This document shows, in pieces, positions 44,992 through 56,056 of a stretch of DNA of 64,000 nt; position 1 is the stretch's first letter, and each line of letters opens with the position of its first letter. Under the pieces are notes generated by a model. It was not told the origin of the DNA, did not search any database, and saw nothing but the letters and a program-made list of their open reading frames with translations. Made by a program: the position numbers and the translations under genes. The stretch is from Neonectria sp. B-13 (lineage: Eukaryota > Ascomycota > Sordariomycetes > Hypocreales > Nectriaceae), in contig NOKP01000028.1 of assembly GCA_002682825.1 (NCBI GenBank), positions 434,001-498,000 on the forward strand, written 5' to 3'.

Positions 44992-47693
44992 GGTGTTAGA
45001 TGGTCGACGGTTTTGTTGTGCTTGGGTGGGATCGGGATAGTTTGTTTAGTGGTTGTCTTTTGGCGATGTCTTGTTATCCTTCAAGGGCCGGTCTGGTTGA
45101 CGATGGTGTGAGAGCGGTGGCGAATCGGGGTCGCGTGTTGCTGGAGTGGGTGTGCTTCTGGTGCTGGGTGTGCGTGTGCGTGTGCCGCATCAAAGGGAGG
45201 TATAAAGATTAGGCGTAGGTTTTGTCGGCGCATGTTGGTATCTGTGCATGAAGAGGGGGAAGAGGAAGCAAGGTAACTAAGACTACCAGGGGGTTTTGTT
45301 CGGGGACAATGTTTTGGTGGCCGCGCAAGACTGATATTGGAAAGTCGCTTCTCGTCGGGAGGAGCCCTACCGTGTACTTGGTCGCCATGTCAGAGCCCAA
45401 TACCCAAGAGACAACCCTGCCAGTGGCCCCAACGTGGTTCGAGCTCCACAGCCCAACCACTTTGGGCAACGTCGGGCGAGGCTGCTCTCGGGCATATCAC
45501 CAGACGGTTGGACGAGAGGGATGACGGCAACCGGCAGGCTTGTCCCCTGCAACGCCCCGGGGAGAAGGACAGGATGAGGGTTTAGGTTGAGATCAACCCG
45601 CGAGCCCCGGGGGAGGTGATTGGGCCACGCGGTGGAGAGGCAGATGGTTGTTGTACTACGCATGCAGCGCGGGAGGAGAATCAGGGAGAGGCACTGCGGC
45701 CAGACGCACTACGACGTCGTCTTCCGCAGCCAGCTTCGGGGTACGTACGCGAGGCTTCACAGGCTCACAGGCTCACAGCCCGCCGTCCGTCCGTCCCCCT
45801 CCCGTGGCAAACCTGACAGGAGCCATGTGGACGGACCTGGTTTGCTTCAGGGTTGTTGTTCTGCTCCAGCCCGGGACCCGCTCCCAACCCGCTGCAGGGA
45901 TCCTCGCTGTCGAGCTGTCGTGTTTCTCGAAGCCCGTCAATCGTCTCTGCATGTCCCCGGTTTACTCGACGTGGTCCTCCCTGGCCGCAACCTTCGTCTC
46001 CACGAGCCATTTTTCCTTCAGCTTCGCTCACTGCCCAGTCGCTGATCCAGGGCGTCCACTCGCGGCGCACGTTCCCGTTCGCTCTCCCTGTTTTGAGGCC
46101 AGTGGATGGAGAAGACCTTTTTTTAGGCGCCTTTTTTCAGTTGGGCTCCAATAAATATGTGGGCTTTCGCCATTCGCTCTCGCTGGGCCACGTCTGGGAT
46201 CGACGGTGCGGCACGAGAGGCACAAATATTGGTTTGATAAGCGAGCCACGGGCCAGACACAGGGCTCCCGTGCCTTTAAATTCCAGGGCTCGGCGTCCTA
46301 AATCTGGATGCGAAGCCCTTTTCCTTGAAAATGATGAGTCGGAGCGTCGCCGATGACTCTGGCCGTGACTCTTGACGTCTTGAGGCCCGTATTCTTTGCT
46401 GGCGCTTACTTACACAGCGTGTAAGCGTACGACGCGGCAAACTGGCCTTGAAAAGTCTCACCCGTCAGCCCAACTGCTCTATTTTCACGTTCCACCATTA
46501 CGTGGCTGGATTTCTTTGCTCGCCGTGCTCTATCTTTGGCTGTGGCTTGTGTGATTTATTCCCGGCTTTTTCTTTTGTGAGACGTTATGACGCAACGGGC
46601 CGGGCTCCAGGGTAAACAACCCGGCTCGTCCGCTCCGGGGTGGCACGGAACAATGAGACATTATGCTTGCTGCTCGATGTGATTTTCAAGGGTCGAGAGC
46701 ATGACGTAGTTATTACTTGCCTTAGATGTTTGAGTTTTATTCCGAGGTCGGATTTGTACGAGTTCTTTTTCTGTCCTCTCGTCACTTCGCTCCTCTTGCA
46801 ACAAACAAGGCGGCCGGGGATGGTGGCACCTACATTCCCAAGTGTGCCAAAGAAATGGAGCACTTGGACCACACTTCGGCGTCTTCCACCAGTTGAGAAC
46901 TGTTGACATTACTCAAATTCCGAAAAAGATCAGGAAAGTAAGAGCAAGAGCAACATCACAGCCAAACGAGATCTAGGGATAGAAATCTCTACGTCCAGCA
47001 ACTGGGTATTTACCAAAGTGACCCGTAAAATCGAAGCTCTAGCGACGCACCCTAGCCACCTGTCAAATCCCCACAATCCCAACGTCCCGTGACATCTCTC
47101 TCCGCACTATGATATGTCCTACATCTTGGTAGTGGTATTATGCCCCTGAACTTCGAGCCTCGAAAACGTAACGAAAACACTCCTAGGGGGAAGACTTCCC
47201 CAGGACACGGGTGTGGGGGCGCTTATTCCATAAATAATGAAATCTTCCCCGGCCGCCGCCGGGCAAGCACCAGTTCCCCCGCCCTTTGTTAGTTGGGGTA
47301 ACTAACGGTAGCGTTCCATAGATTTGCTTAGCTGTCACACGAGACGTAGAAGTGGCGTGGTAGGGTAGATGGCGTGCCCCCGATCTCTGAGCTTGGTTCT
47401 GAACGTTGATTGCTTCATTATTTCTTATGTACGCCTGAGCTTAATCAACCTATCCTACATGTGCTACCCTGTGATCCACCGAGGCTTCAAAATACAAGAA
47501 ACGTGTTGCTTCTCACTTCGTACGTCGTACGAGACGAGTGGTCCCATTCACAACATGTTACCCCAAATCCCCACATGCTTGAAGTCTCCACATCCACCTC
47601 CAAATTCCTCAGCTTCACAGTTTCGAACTCTAACTGTTCAGGTAACAATGGCTTCCAGCGCCATGACTCGAGTCTCGAGATGGTGGCGAGTGC
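44992..47693. other. 2.7-kb intergenic stretch
   Basis: Upstream of the coiled-coil gene and downstream of the permease gene. CT-rich tracts near 45790 and 45880 and several short Arg/Pro-rich frames on both strands, none with domains or introns that join. Probably a long promoter/5' UTR plus noncoding sequence. Confidence 0.45.
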
Positions 47694-49292
47694 TCAAGCA
47701 CGGTCAATCTCCATCCCTTGTACCATGCTGCCCGTCGCAGTCGGGCCTTGGTATCCCTTCCTCGCACTTACAAACCACCACAAGGCAACCAGGGCGGTGA
47801 AGCCACTGTAGATCACGCACGTGTAGTTCATGCTTCCTGCATCAGTAGGAAGAGCGTATGGGAAGCAGTAGATGACGCTCCAGATGAGCATGTACGCGCA
47901 TCCGATGATGTTGATAGCGTAGCCCACCCATCCGTGCATGCGGAAGGGCCCGTAGGTGATGTTCTTCCGCCCAGTCAAGACATTGGGCAGAATTGCAGCA
48001 AGGAAAGAGCTGCTGGACAAAAGAATAAAGCTCCCGACAAACGCGTTGAAGGCGGTCGTGCTGCCCACGTTGATGGCTCCCAGAACAGTAACGAGAGCGA
48101 CAGTCGCAAGCGTAGCCCACAGAGGCATGTCGAGCTTTTCGTGGACAGTTCCGAGGACTTGTGGGAAAGGAGTGGCGCCGTCACGAGCAAGAGCCCAAAG
48201 CGTGCGGCCGCAGGTGATGTAGAGACCGATGACTGTCAAGGAAATACACATCAACACCAAGGACAACAATCCTGTTGCGCCAGCTGCTGAGCCGGTGGCT
48301 TGGCGGTAGATCTCGGCGATGGGATAGGCGGATTCGAAGAGGGCGTCGTAGTCGTTGATGGCGTACATAATAGAGATAAGGTAGACAAGGCCGGTAAAGA
48401 ATCCAGTGACGACTTGCAGAAGAATGGCGATGGGGACGTTTCGTTGGGGATCCGGAATCTCCTCAGCCAAGTGCGTCGTCGCATCAACAGGCCCAACGCT
48501 AAATGCTCCGTTGAGCATACCGGCAACGAATACGAAGCCATTGGGATACCCAATATCCGCTGTCCACTCCTTCCATACAAACGACGACGTGGCATGTCCG
48601 GGGCGACCTCCGCGGCCGGGCATGATGGTGACGACGAGGACGGTGACGATAAAGCCGCCCAGCACGGCGAAGACGCCGAACTTGTTGAGGCTGGGCATGG
48701 CGCTGTTGGCCAGGCACACGACGGCGCACGAGATCCAGGTGGTCAGGATGTAGGCGATGAAGATGTGCCACGACTCGGCGGTGAAGCCCGGGTGGTTCAG
48801 CGCGTACATCTGCACGAGCGTGTTGGCCAGGATGGACGACATGCTGGCCGCGCCGAGGACCCAGGCGAGGTAGTTCCACCAGCCGGCGAAGAAGCCGATC
48901 ATGCGGCCCCAGCGCCGGCCGGGCGTCACCGAGGCCCAGTGGTACACGCCGGCCGACGACGGGATGGCGCTGGCGAGCTCGGCGATGCTGGCGGCGACGG
49001 CCCAGTAGAAGATGGACACGACGATGAACTCGTACAGCACGCCCGGGGGACCGCCGTTGAAGATGGCCACCAGGATGGAGCCGCCAATGGCCGGCCACAC
49101 ATTGCCGACGACGAGGCCCACGCCGGCGAGCGAGAGGAGGTTGAAGTTCTGCTGGAGCTCCTGGACGTGTCCCGACGCGTTGATGGTGACTTCCTGGTTG
49201 GAGATGGACTTGATGGCCGGCGCGTGGTTGGCATCGTCGTCGTCGAAGCCCTTGGTGGCGCTATGCGTCTTGGCGAGGGCGTGGTCCCCCAT
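47694..49292 (-). CDS. APC-family permease (GABA/choline/amino-acid transporter type)
   Basis: A single exon of 532 residues. A ~50-residue hydrophilic N-tail leads into QQNFNLLSLAGVGLVVGNVWPAIGGSILVAIFNGGPPGVLYEF (TM1-TM2 with the unwound Gly region). AELASAIPSSAGVYHWASVTPGRRWGRMIGFFAGWWNYLAWVLG is the conserved loop of the fungal GABA/choline (Hnm1/Uga4-like) group. Further markers are GAFSVGPVDATTHLAEEIPDPQRNVPIAI (TM6-7, with the E[ED]IP.P..N/R motif) and ITCGRTLWALARDGATPFP. Twelve hydrophobic segments in total. Plasma-membrane uptake of an amino acid or quaternary amine is inferred from the family. Codon use is strongly C/G-ending in the 5' half. Confidence 0.93.
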   Translation of the reverse strand: MGDHALAKTHSATKGFDDDDANHAPAIKSISNQEVTINASGHVQELQQNFNLLSLAGVGLVVGNVWPAIGGSILVAIFNGGPPGVLYEFIVVSIFYWAVAASIAELASAIPSSAGVYHWASVTPGRRWGRMIGFFAGWWNYLAWVLGAASMSSILANTLVQMYALNHPGFTAESWHIFIAYILTTWISCAVVCLANSAMPSLNKFGVFAVLGGFIVTVLVVTIMPGRGGRPGHATSSFVWKEWTADIGYPNGFVFVAGMLNGAFSVGPVDATTHLAEEIPDPQRNVPIAILLQVVTGFFTGLVYLISIMYAINDYDALFESAYPIAEIYRQATGSAAGATGLLSLVLMCISLTVIGLYITCGRTLWALARDGATPFPQVLGTVHEKLDMPLWATLATVALVTVLGAINVGSTTAFNAFVGSFILLSSSSFLAAILPNVLTGRKNITYGPFRMHGWVGYAINIIGCAYMLIWSVIYCFPYALPTDAGSMNYTCVIYSGFTALVALWWFVSARKGYQGPTATGSMVQGMEIDRA

Positions 49293-51313
49293 GATTGCAG
49301 TTTGATGGACGGCGTTTCGACGGGTGAAGGATTAGGAAGGGAATCCAAGGGGAAACGAGACTGAGAAGACCGGGACGGCAAAGACTTTATCAAGTCGGTT
49401 TGAATCCGGGGCACGCTGCTTTGGCTGGACTGTCACCCGGACGAAAGCAGTAAGGACGGCCGATACCACCCACCTTTGGAGTAAGAGCTGGGGTCGACTA
49501 TCTACAACCCCAGTCGGACTTGAGTAATGGAAATTACCCCGCACGCCGCCGAGGTGGATAGGGAACCGTTCAGTTGGAGACTGGTATCTTTTCTATCCGG
49601 GGCCGGCTGTTCTGGGCGCAGTTGTGCGCTACAAGCTGGAGGAACGTGTTGGAGCGAGGGCCATACATTTCCGAAACCGGGACAGGCTGAGAGACTAAGG
49701 ATACTTTTTTCGCCTCTTGATTTGCCCGCCGGTCGTTTCTTAGTGGCCGGCGTCGTGGCCGTAGCGTCGAGTGCGCGACTCATGTGGTGGTGCTTACTCC
49801 AACTTGTGCGACGCCATGGACGTCAACCATCGAGCCAGTGTGCATCGTACATATGTCGGACATTTAACACTGCACCTCGACAGGACGCTGCAGTATCTTG
49901 TTATGTTTCTCTATAACAACCATTGATAACCTGTATGGACCCAGAGATAAACCCCCGAGTTATGTCCACCACACTAGACGATGGTACGATCCACCACCTA
50001 CTTGATGCATTTGTCACAGGGCTGATTAACAGTCCGGCCTAAGACCCGACCCTCATTCCTCAATGCCCGGTCGATTCTCATCCATCATGGTCCAGGTTAG
50101 TTGCGATGAGAGGCAACCCAGAAACAGGACAAACCCTTAGCCGCCTCTGCCTCTTCTCTGGTGCTGACGCTGCCCGTGATTTGGTCGGCCGCCGTCAATG
50201 CTCCCATCTCCTGATCTAAGCGACATCTAGCTCCCCTTGACTCATTTCAATTGGAGATGGATCATGGGGCCCGTGTTTCTCTCCATCCACACGGGCCTGG
50301 GTTGCCGGCCTACCGTCTACCGAGCCAGAAGAATATGTGGGGACGTGGCCGGCGGCGGGGGCAAAGCGACCGGGACGGTTCGCCGGCGGCGGCGAGCGGC
50401 ATCGGCGGGATCCACTCGCGACGGATCTGACGGATCAAACGCGCCGGGGCCAAGGCTGTGGCGAAGGGATATTAATACTGGCGTGTCCCAGCTACACTAG
50501 CATTGACTTTGTCGTTTCGTCTCTGTGTCGATGCGTAGCAAGCTTGGGTGATCGATGCAGATTCCTTGCCTAAGCTTGAAGCAATTGGCTTGCTGTGCGA
50601 ATGAACAAAAGTACAGACACTTCAAACAGGCCAACTTCCCATAATCTTGCCCTAGGAACGATATTTCTAGCTTTGAGGATTGGAGTGGTTGTCACTCTCT
50701 CGCCACTCTAGGCGTTCGCCGGCCGTGCGTGGGCTGACACTCAGGTAGTCCCGTTCTTTCAACGCCGAAATCACAGTTTGGTATCAGTGAATGTTCCAAG
50801 TCAGCTGTAGTCTAGCTAGTCTCATTAGTATAAAATTAGCATCTTGCATGGCTTCCTGTGATGAAGCCTCTGGCCACTGCATACAAGCCCTCTCGAGACC
50901 TGCACATGGCACGCCACGTAAAGTAAAGTGGTCTATCGAGAAGGTTGACAAGAGACGTAGATTTCCCAAGTAGCTCTTAGGTCTGCGTCAACCCTGAAAG
51001 AAAACTTAAGCTACTCTCAAGTTCGTACGAGCATCCACTCTTGCGGCCTCGCTCCCCAGTTTTGATAGCTTCCAAGTTTCACGCAAGTCCTAAAACTAAG
51101 CCAAGCTGAAACCTCTCCTTCTATTCAGTGAGGCTGTATTGGTTTAGCAAGACATCCAGGGACTAAGCCAGGTCACTAACGGTAAATACTCGTTCAGAAG
51201 AAATACTTTCGTTCCATGACCTGTGTGCTCATCATTGCACTCTCCATTCCCCTGACACAAAATAGTGTAAGCCTAACTATGGGTCCTACGGCCATAACAA
51301 TCCACATGTCATC
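49293..51313. other. 2.0-kb intergenic stretch
   Basis: Permease promoter region (first ~500 bp) followed by sequence with no supportable gene, up to the 3' end of the atypical SDR. Confidence 0.45.
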
Positions 51314-52294
51314 CTATAGCTCATCCTTCGAGTTGCCGTCTTGAGCAGCCGCAAACACCTTTTGCGTGAAGCTCCACACAGCCTCATCCACACCTCGTTT
51401 TCTGAAATCGGCCAATAAGTCCTCGTTGCCCGTGCTCTCTCCCTGTGGATCAACCAGAAAGACTCCCCCATCTGACTTCTTCACGACTTCAAGCCCTTCA
51501 GGCACAGGTACGAGACCGCCGTTGACGGCATACCGATCACTGGTAGCTAGGAACAGAGTCCGCGCACCAGCCTCTTCCTGAGCCATTGGGTTAGGCCATG
51601 ACGTGCCGAATTTCTCTATCCTAGCTAGGCCCGGCGTGGACGTCGGCCCGGGGAGCCAGTGCACGAGACTCAGCCGCGGGTTCTCACGTGCAAGCTTCTC
51701 CAGCGCCAGGGTGCCCATCGTCGCGGAGTGCACCGATGCATTCCAGTGCGACCAGTGAGCCGGGTCGCGCAGGTCTAGGTCGTCCTCGTTGAGTGGACCC
51801 TCTAGCCCGGCGGCCAGCACGGAGACGACGCGAGGCGAGGCAGCGTTGTTGAGCAGGGGGAGAAGCTGCTGGAGGGCGCGAAGCCGCGTGTAGTAGCGCG
51901 TCGTCATAGACGGGTCGAGGCCTTCGCGCGTGTCCTTGCGGCCCTCGAAGGCTATGAAGCCGGCGGACATGACAAGGATATCAAGCTTTGTCTCTTTCTG
52001 CGTCACCGCGTTGACAACCTTGTCTATCTCGGAAATAAGGGAGACGTCGGCCGTGATGAGGTTGTACGTGCCAGCTGGGTTGCTTTGGCGAAGCGAGGCT
52101 AGTAATTCCTCGTGGGATGCAGCTGTTTGCGAACGGGCGACGGTGTAGATGCGCGGCGAGGAGGCATTCTGAGCGAAGTGCTGCAGCGCGCTCTGGCCGA
52201 TGCCTGATGTGGCGCCGATGAAAAGTGCAACGAGGCCCTTTGGAAGGGTTGCAACACCTGCATTAGATTGCTTGACTGTTTTGGACGAGACCAT
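51314..52294 (-). CDS. Atypical short-chain dehydrogenase/reductase-like protein
   Basis: A single exon of 326 residues from ATG 52294. An upstream in-frame ATG (52372) would add 26 residues resembling a leader, but the Rossmann core sits normally with the shorter start. GLVALFIGATSGIGQSALQHFA is the TGxxxGIG nucleotide site; TADVSLISEIDKVV and LDILVMSAGFIAFEGRKDT (NAG region) follow, then SPRVVSVLAAGLEGPL. The classical YxxxK pair is absent: the site reads SVHSATMGTLALEKLA. This pattern occurs in a fungal SDR subgroup often placed near secondary-metabolism genes. Oxidoreductase activity is therefore uncertain. No such cluster is visible here. Confidence 0.87.
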   Translation of the reverse strand: MVSSKTVKQSNAGVATLPKGLVALFIGATSGIGQSALQHFAQNASSPRIYTVARSQTAASHEELLASLRQSNPAGTYNLITADVSLISEIDKVVNAVTQKETKLDILVMSAGFIAFEGRKDTREGLDPSMTTRYYTRLRALQQLLPLLNNAASPRVVSVLAAGLEGPLNEDDLDLRDPAHWSHWNASVHSATMGTLALEKLARENPRLSLVHWLPGPTSTPGLARIEKFGTSWPNPMAQEEAGARTLFLATSDRYAVNGGLVPVPEGLEVVKKSDGGVFLVDPQGESTGNEDLLADFRKRGVDEAVWSFTQKVFAAAQDGNSKDEL

Positions 52295-54161
52295 ATTGAA
52301 AAGCTTTCGGGATGTTGATGTTCGATAGGTGCTTAATAGTGTGAGAGGTGAGTTACGAAACCGGAAGGTCAAGTAATGACTTACTCTTTTTTCTTCCCCT
52401 GGTAGTCTTTTATAACTATCACTGTACTCCCGTTCCTAATATAATTTTGGTACAATCATCCGGATCTGCTCTAATATTGTTACTACTCTCCTTATATCTT
52501 GCGTATCCAAGACATACGATGCACCGTGGTTTCAATCAGCTCATTTGTCAGCATGGACTTCTTGGAGTTTCCCCAAAGTCCGAACACCGAGAGCGCTTGG
52601 TAAGCGACGTCGAGCTCGCGGGAAGCTGACACCAAAGATCCAAAAGGAAAGTAAAAAAGTATAGTTACGGTTCAAGAAGGTGGTTGTTGTTGGGCGTCAC
52701 TATCCTGGGCAATTAGTCTCCACCATGAATGTGTGAACGATCGAGCCATTTGAAAAACAAGATAGCCACTGCTGTGAAGATTCAAGAAGACTTTTAGTAG
52801 CCAGAATAATGAGGAACAAGGGCACCGTTCGGGACCAGATGCCAGAGTCGAACTCACAGCATGCCAATCCCAACTGATAGATGCCTGAGCTCGCATCAGA
52901 TGACCACCCCCTGGAGAGGCAGGCTAATACCAGATTAGGTGGCGGTCCTAATCCTTGTAACGGTTTACTAAATCAAGTGCAAGACTGTCTCAATAGTAAT
53001 TGGTTTCTGGGATAATACGCCTCATCAGTCCACGGCCGCCCCTGTTCGTAGCTCAAAGGCCAAACCCCTACCAAGGCTAAGGCCCATGGTTCTGTGAATT
53101 TCTTGGTTGTCCTAGCCTGTAATGTTTCTTCATTTGATATATAATCTCTGAAGTTCTCACATCATGGACACCAGGCTTCGATGGCCCGTGCCATCAAAGC
53201 TCACAGTGTCATTGGGTGTCATTCACGTTGTCGTGCCGTAGTACCTTAATCAGTTCAAGCAAGGATGGAAAGAGAGGCTGGGTTTGATGCTTGGCAAATG
53301 CTAGAATCATCAGGCTGAATGCAATAGTATACCAGGCATACTACGATATCACGGTTAGTTCGCAGAAATAAGCCAAACGGACTAAGCCAATAGCCACACG
53401 AACGCCCAACTTTCAGCAATAGCAATTACTTGTGGAAAACAGCTCGTCAACTTGGGATTAGTGCGAGCAAGTGACTAACTCCTTCATTTGTTATTTTCAT
53501 TGGCCACCTATCTGAGAAGAGCGCGAAGAGCGCGAAATTCGTCATGCTGAGTCTCCCGGCCCGGTCTCAAGTGAACCCCCATCTTCACATGCCTTTTTGC
53601 ACTATGGTTGCCGGTTTGTCGAAAGTGCAGTATGCATATTCTCACATGATGGAAAAGCTTTGGCGCGATATTGAGCCGGGCCAATTGGGTTGTATTGCGT
53701 GATGCAGCCACTGTTACGTGTATCCAAGCAACGAGCCCAAACCTGCCTCATCGCCTCCAGCAGTTGTCGATCGTTTCAAGAAGGCTTTTCACAAGGCTTT
53801 CATGCACAGCCTACCTGTCCTCGTGAACGCCTAAAATCTCACTGAGGGCGCCATCAATCCCAGACCGCCTTGCTTGTTGTTACCTGTGTCAACCCATCCA
53901 TCCTCGTCAGGGTATGATTGGTGAATGACACGTCAAACTACCAAGCCAAACAATTCTACACGCCGCCATCTGATACATTTGGAAATTCTTGCCCGGGGAA
54001 TGAGAAGAGACGCCAGAATATAAATTACTGCTAATCATCTCGATGCCCCAGTTTCAAGAATGGCACTCCATTGTCAACCTTAATCATACTTTTCAAGCAA
54101 CCCTTCGAACTTTCTATTATTACATCCCTTTCCTGTCCACTCAATCCCACCCACCGTAAGT
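52295..54161. other. 1.9-kb gene-poor stretch with one arm of a direct repeat
   Basis: No supportable gene. The direct repeat at 53819-53952 recurs at 55404-55546, flanking the glycine-zipper effector gene. Confidence 0.5.
53819..53952 (+). repeat. Direct repeat flanking the effector gene, left copy
   Basis: Shares CGCCTAAAATCTCACTGAGG, ATCCCAGACC, CTTGTTGTTACCTG, CATC..GTCA.GGTA.GATTGG and CGTCAAACTACCA in order with 55404-55546. About 80% similar by eye. Confidence 0.75.
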
Positions 54162-55068
54162 ATGGAGCCTGTAGGCGCTGTAGCTAGCTGCATTACCTTG
54201 ATCGCCGTCGGCGAGCGTGCAGTGCAACTGTGCCGCGACATCAAAAAGCTCCCAAGGGACGTCGTAAAGCAAAGGAGGATGATCAGCACCAAGATCCGTC
54301 ATATGAAGAAGCTGGAGAAAGACATCAATCTGCATGGGGACACCAATCTCACCTTTAAGGCTCAGAAGAAGATCAAGAAGGCGGAAGAGCTCCTAGATAA
54401 GTTCCGCCACAACACCCGGCATATCATCCATTGGGATGAGGTTATTGAAAGTACTAAGTGGGACAAGATGCGGAGCTGGTTGAAAGGTCTCCTAAAGCGT
54501 GTCGAATTTTCGATCTTCCCATCCTGCATGAAGAAATACTTGTTGGGGGTAAAGACCTACCAGAAGAGGCTGGAACGAGTCTATGCATTGTATGAAACAG
54601 AGAAGGGCAATCGAGAGTATGAGCTGTAAGTATTTTACTACTAAGCGACAAGGCATATGTTTTTCATGGCATCAAGCTGACCCTCGTTGATTATTTTCTA
54701 GTCGACACGCTGCTATACCCTCCAAGCAGGCACCTCCGCAGCCGGAGCCTCCGAGACAAGAGCCTCTGCGATCATATGTGGAGTCTCCGCAACCACAGCC
54801 CGAGACGCCACAACCACATTCAGTGGAGCAGAGATCCGATACGCCCGAAATAGCGGAGACGAAAACAACATGGGCCTGCGCGAAGGGAGCCTTTGTCGGC
54901 GCCTGTGTTGGCATTGTCGTCGGGGTCGTTGGTGGAGCTGTTCTTGGTGGTGTTGGCGGGGCCGTGCTCGGGGCAGACGGCGGGGCGAAGGGCGGAGCTG
55001 TAGTCGGAGCAAAGGGCGGAGCTTTACTCGGAGCCGTTGTTGGGGCTTTCAAAGGATGGCGCTGGTAA
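54162..55068 (+). CDS. HeLo-like protein with C-terminal glycine zipper (candidate cell-death effector)
   Basis: Exons 54162-54625 and 54702-55068 give 276 residues. The N-terminus MEPVGAVASCITLIAVGERAVQLC plus basic helices (RDIKKLPRDVVKQRRMISTKIRHMKKLEKDI) resemble the HeLo-like/STAND N-terminal helical domain, comparable to the start of the NACHT gene at 18140. A Pro/Gln/Glu-rich linker (KQAPPQPEPP, ESPQPQPETPQPH) follows. The last ~55 residues are a glycine zipper of GAxxG, GGAVLG and GGAKGGAVVG steps with only small residues, suited to membrane insertion or oligomerisation. The gene lies 1 kb upstream of, and co-oriented with, an NLR. This matches the known fungal logic of HeLo-domain executioner plus NLR, but activity here is inferred. 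A broken copy of the C-terminal half is at 62040-62505. Confidence 0.8.
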
Positions 55069-55390
55069 GCATTGCGTTCGTCCCAGGAGCGCAAAATATG
55101 CTGGTTCGGAACTGGAGTTTCATTGCAAGCTCTTACTCGGCTCTTCTATTTCCTTGAATTACGCAACCTTTTACACATTTCATACCATTCCTGAAACTCT
55201 GCTTTCAGTATCTAGGCCTAGTTTTTCCTTATCGCTACTATTTAGAAAGAACTAAAATCACGTAAACCTCAAACACGCAGGTGACTGAAGAGTTCTTGGA
55301 ACGGCTCAGACTCGTAGAAAGTGGGCTTTGGTATATCTCCAGAAACGCCAAGCGAAGTTTCTGCCAAGTCAAACAAGACGTAACGACGAC
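54594..55390 (+). repeat. Duplicated block, parent copy (effector exon 2 and 3' flank)
   Basis: From ~54594 (end of exon 1) through the intron, exon 2 and ~320 bp of 3' flank, sequence matches 62040-62805 at roughly 65-75% with matching landmarks (CAATCGAGAGTATG, ACACGCTGCT, CCGCAGCCGGAGCCT, GCGCAACCTTTT-like). Flanking sequence differs. Confidence 0.75.
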
Positions 55391-56056
55391 GCTCAAGACT
55401 AGCCCTCGTAAACGCCTAAAATCTCACTGAGGACGACATTAATCCCAGACCACCTCGCTTGTTGTTACCTGGGTCAGCCTATCCATCTTTGTCAAGGTAG
55501 GATTGGATACATTTGGAATTTTACGTCAAACTACCATACAAAACAGATACAAAATGTATCGACCTGGTTGTCCCGCCTGTCCTCAACGGTGCTACGGTAG
55601 CTAGTGATCACTCCTCTGGAAGTGATGCAGATGGATGCTGTTGTCAAGCCTTTGTTGGACTCAATGTTCTACCTCTTGCATTTAGCAGCGTGATTGGCTG
55701 CCGTGTTTTGAGCAGGCAAATGGTTGCCTGGAGGGCGCGGGGTTCTGCGGCCATCTCATTGGAGAGGTCTGACATGGGCTGCCCACTCGTATTTCGTTGG
55801 GCTCGGCTTCCTTCCTCCCCAACTTCTACTGCCACTTTGCACTGCCTATGCATTTTCATCCTTCTTTGATGGCTTACTTCCGCTCGGCATAGTGTTTAGG
55901 GATATCTCCCTCTTCCATTGAGCTTTGACACCGAGCCTTTGATTCCAGTATTCTCTGTTGACCGTTAAACTTTCGTGGACTCTTGGATGCCCCCCCTGCA
56001 TTGGCACACTACAGTCATTGGGTAACCTGTCCCGCCGTGCTAGTCTTCGTCTCCAA
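55069..56056. other. Intergenic between the effector and the NLR
   Basis: Contains the 3' flank shared with the downstream duplicate and the right direct-repeat copy (55404-55546). The last ~150 bp is the NLR leader. No separate gene supported. Confidence 0.5.
55404..55546 (+). repeat. Direct repeat flanking the effector gene, right copy
   Basis: See 53819-53952 for the shared blocks. Same orientation, 1.58 kb apart. Confidence 0.75.

Noticed and set aside
45616..46356. Overlapping rightward frames of 140-168 codons
   Set aside because: Arg/Pro/Ser-rich composition typical of GC-rich noncoding sequence. Three frames are open at once.
48300..49364. 354-codon rightward frame rich in Gly/Asp/His/Arg
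   Set aside because: Antisense of the GC-rich 5' half of the APC permease, which has full family motifs.
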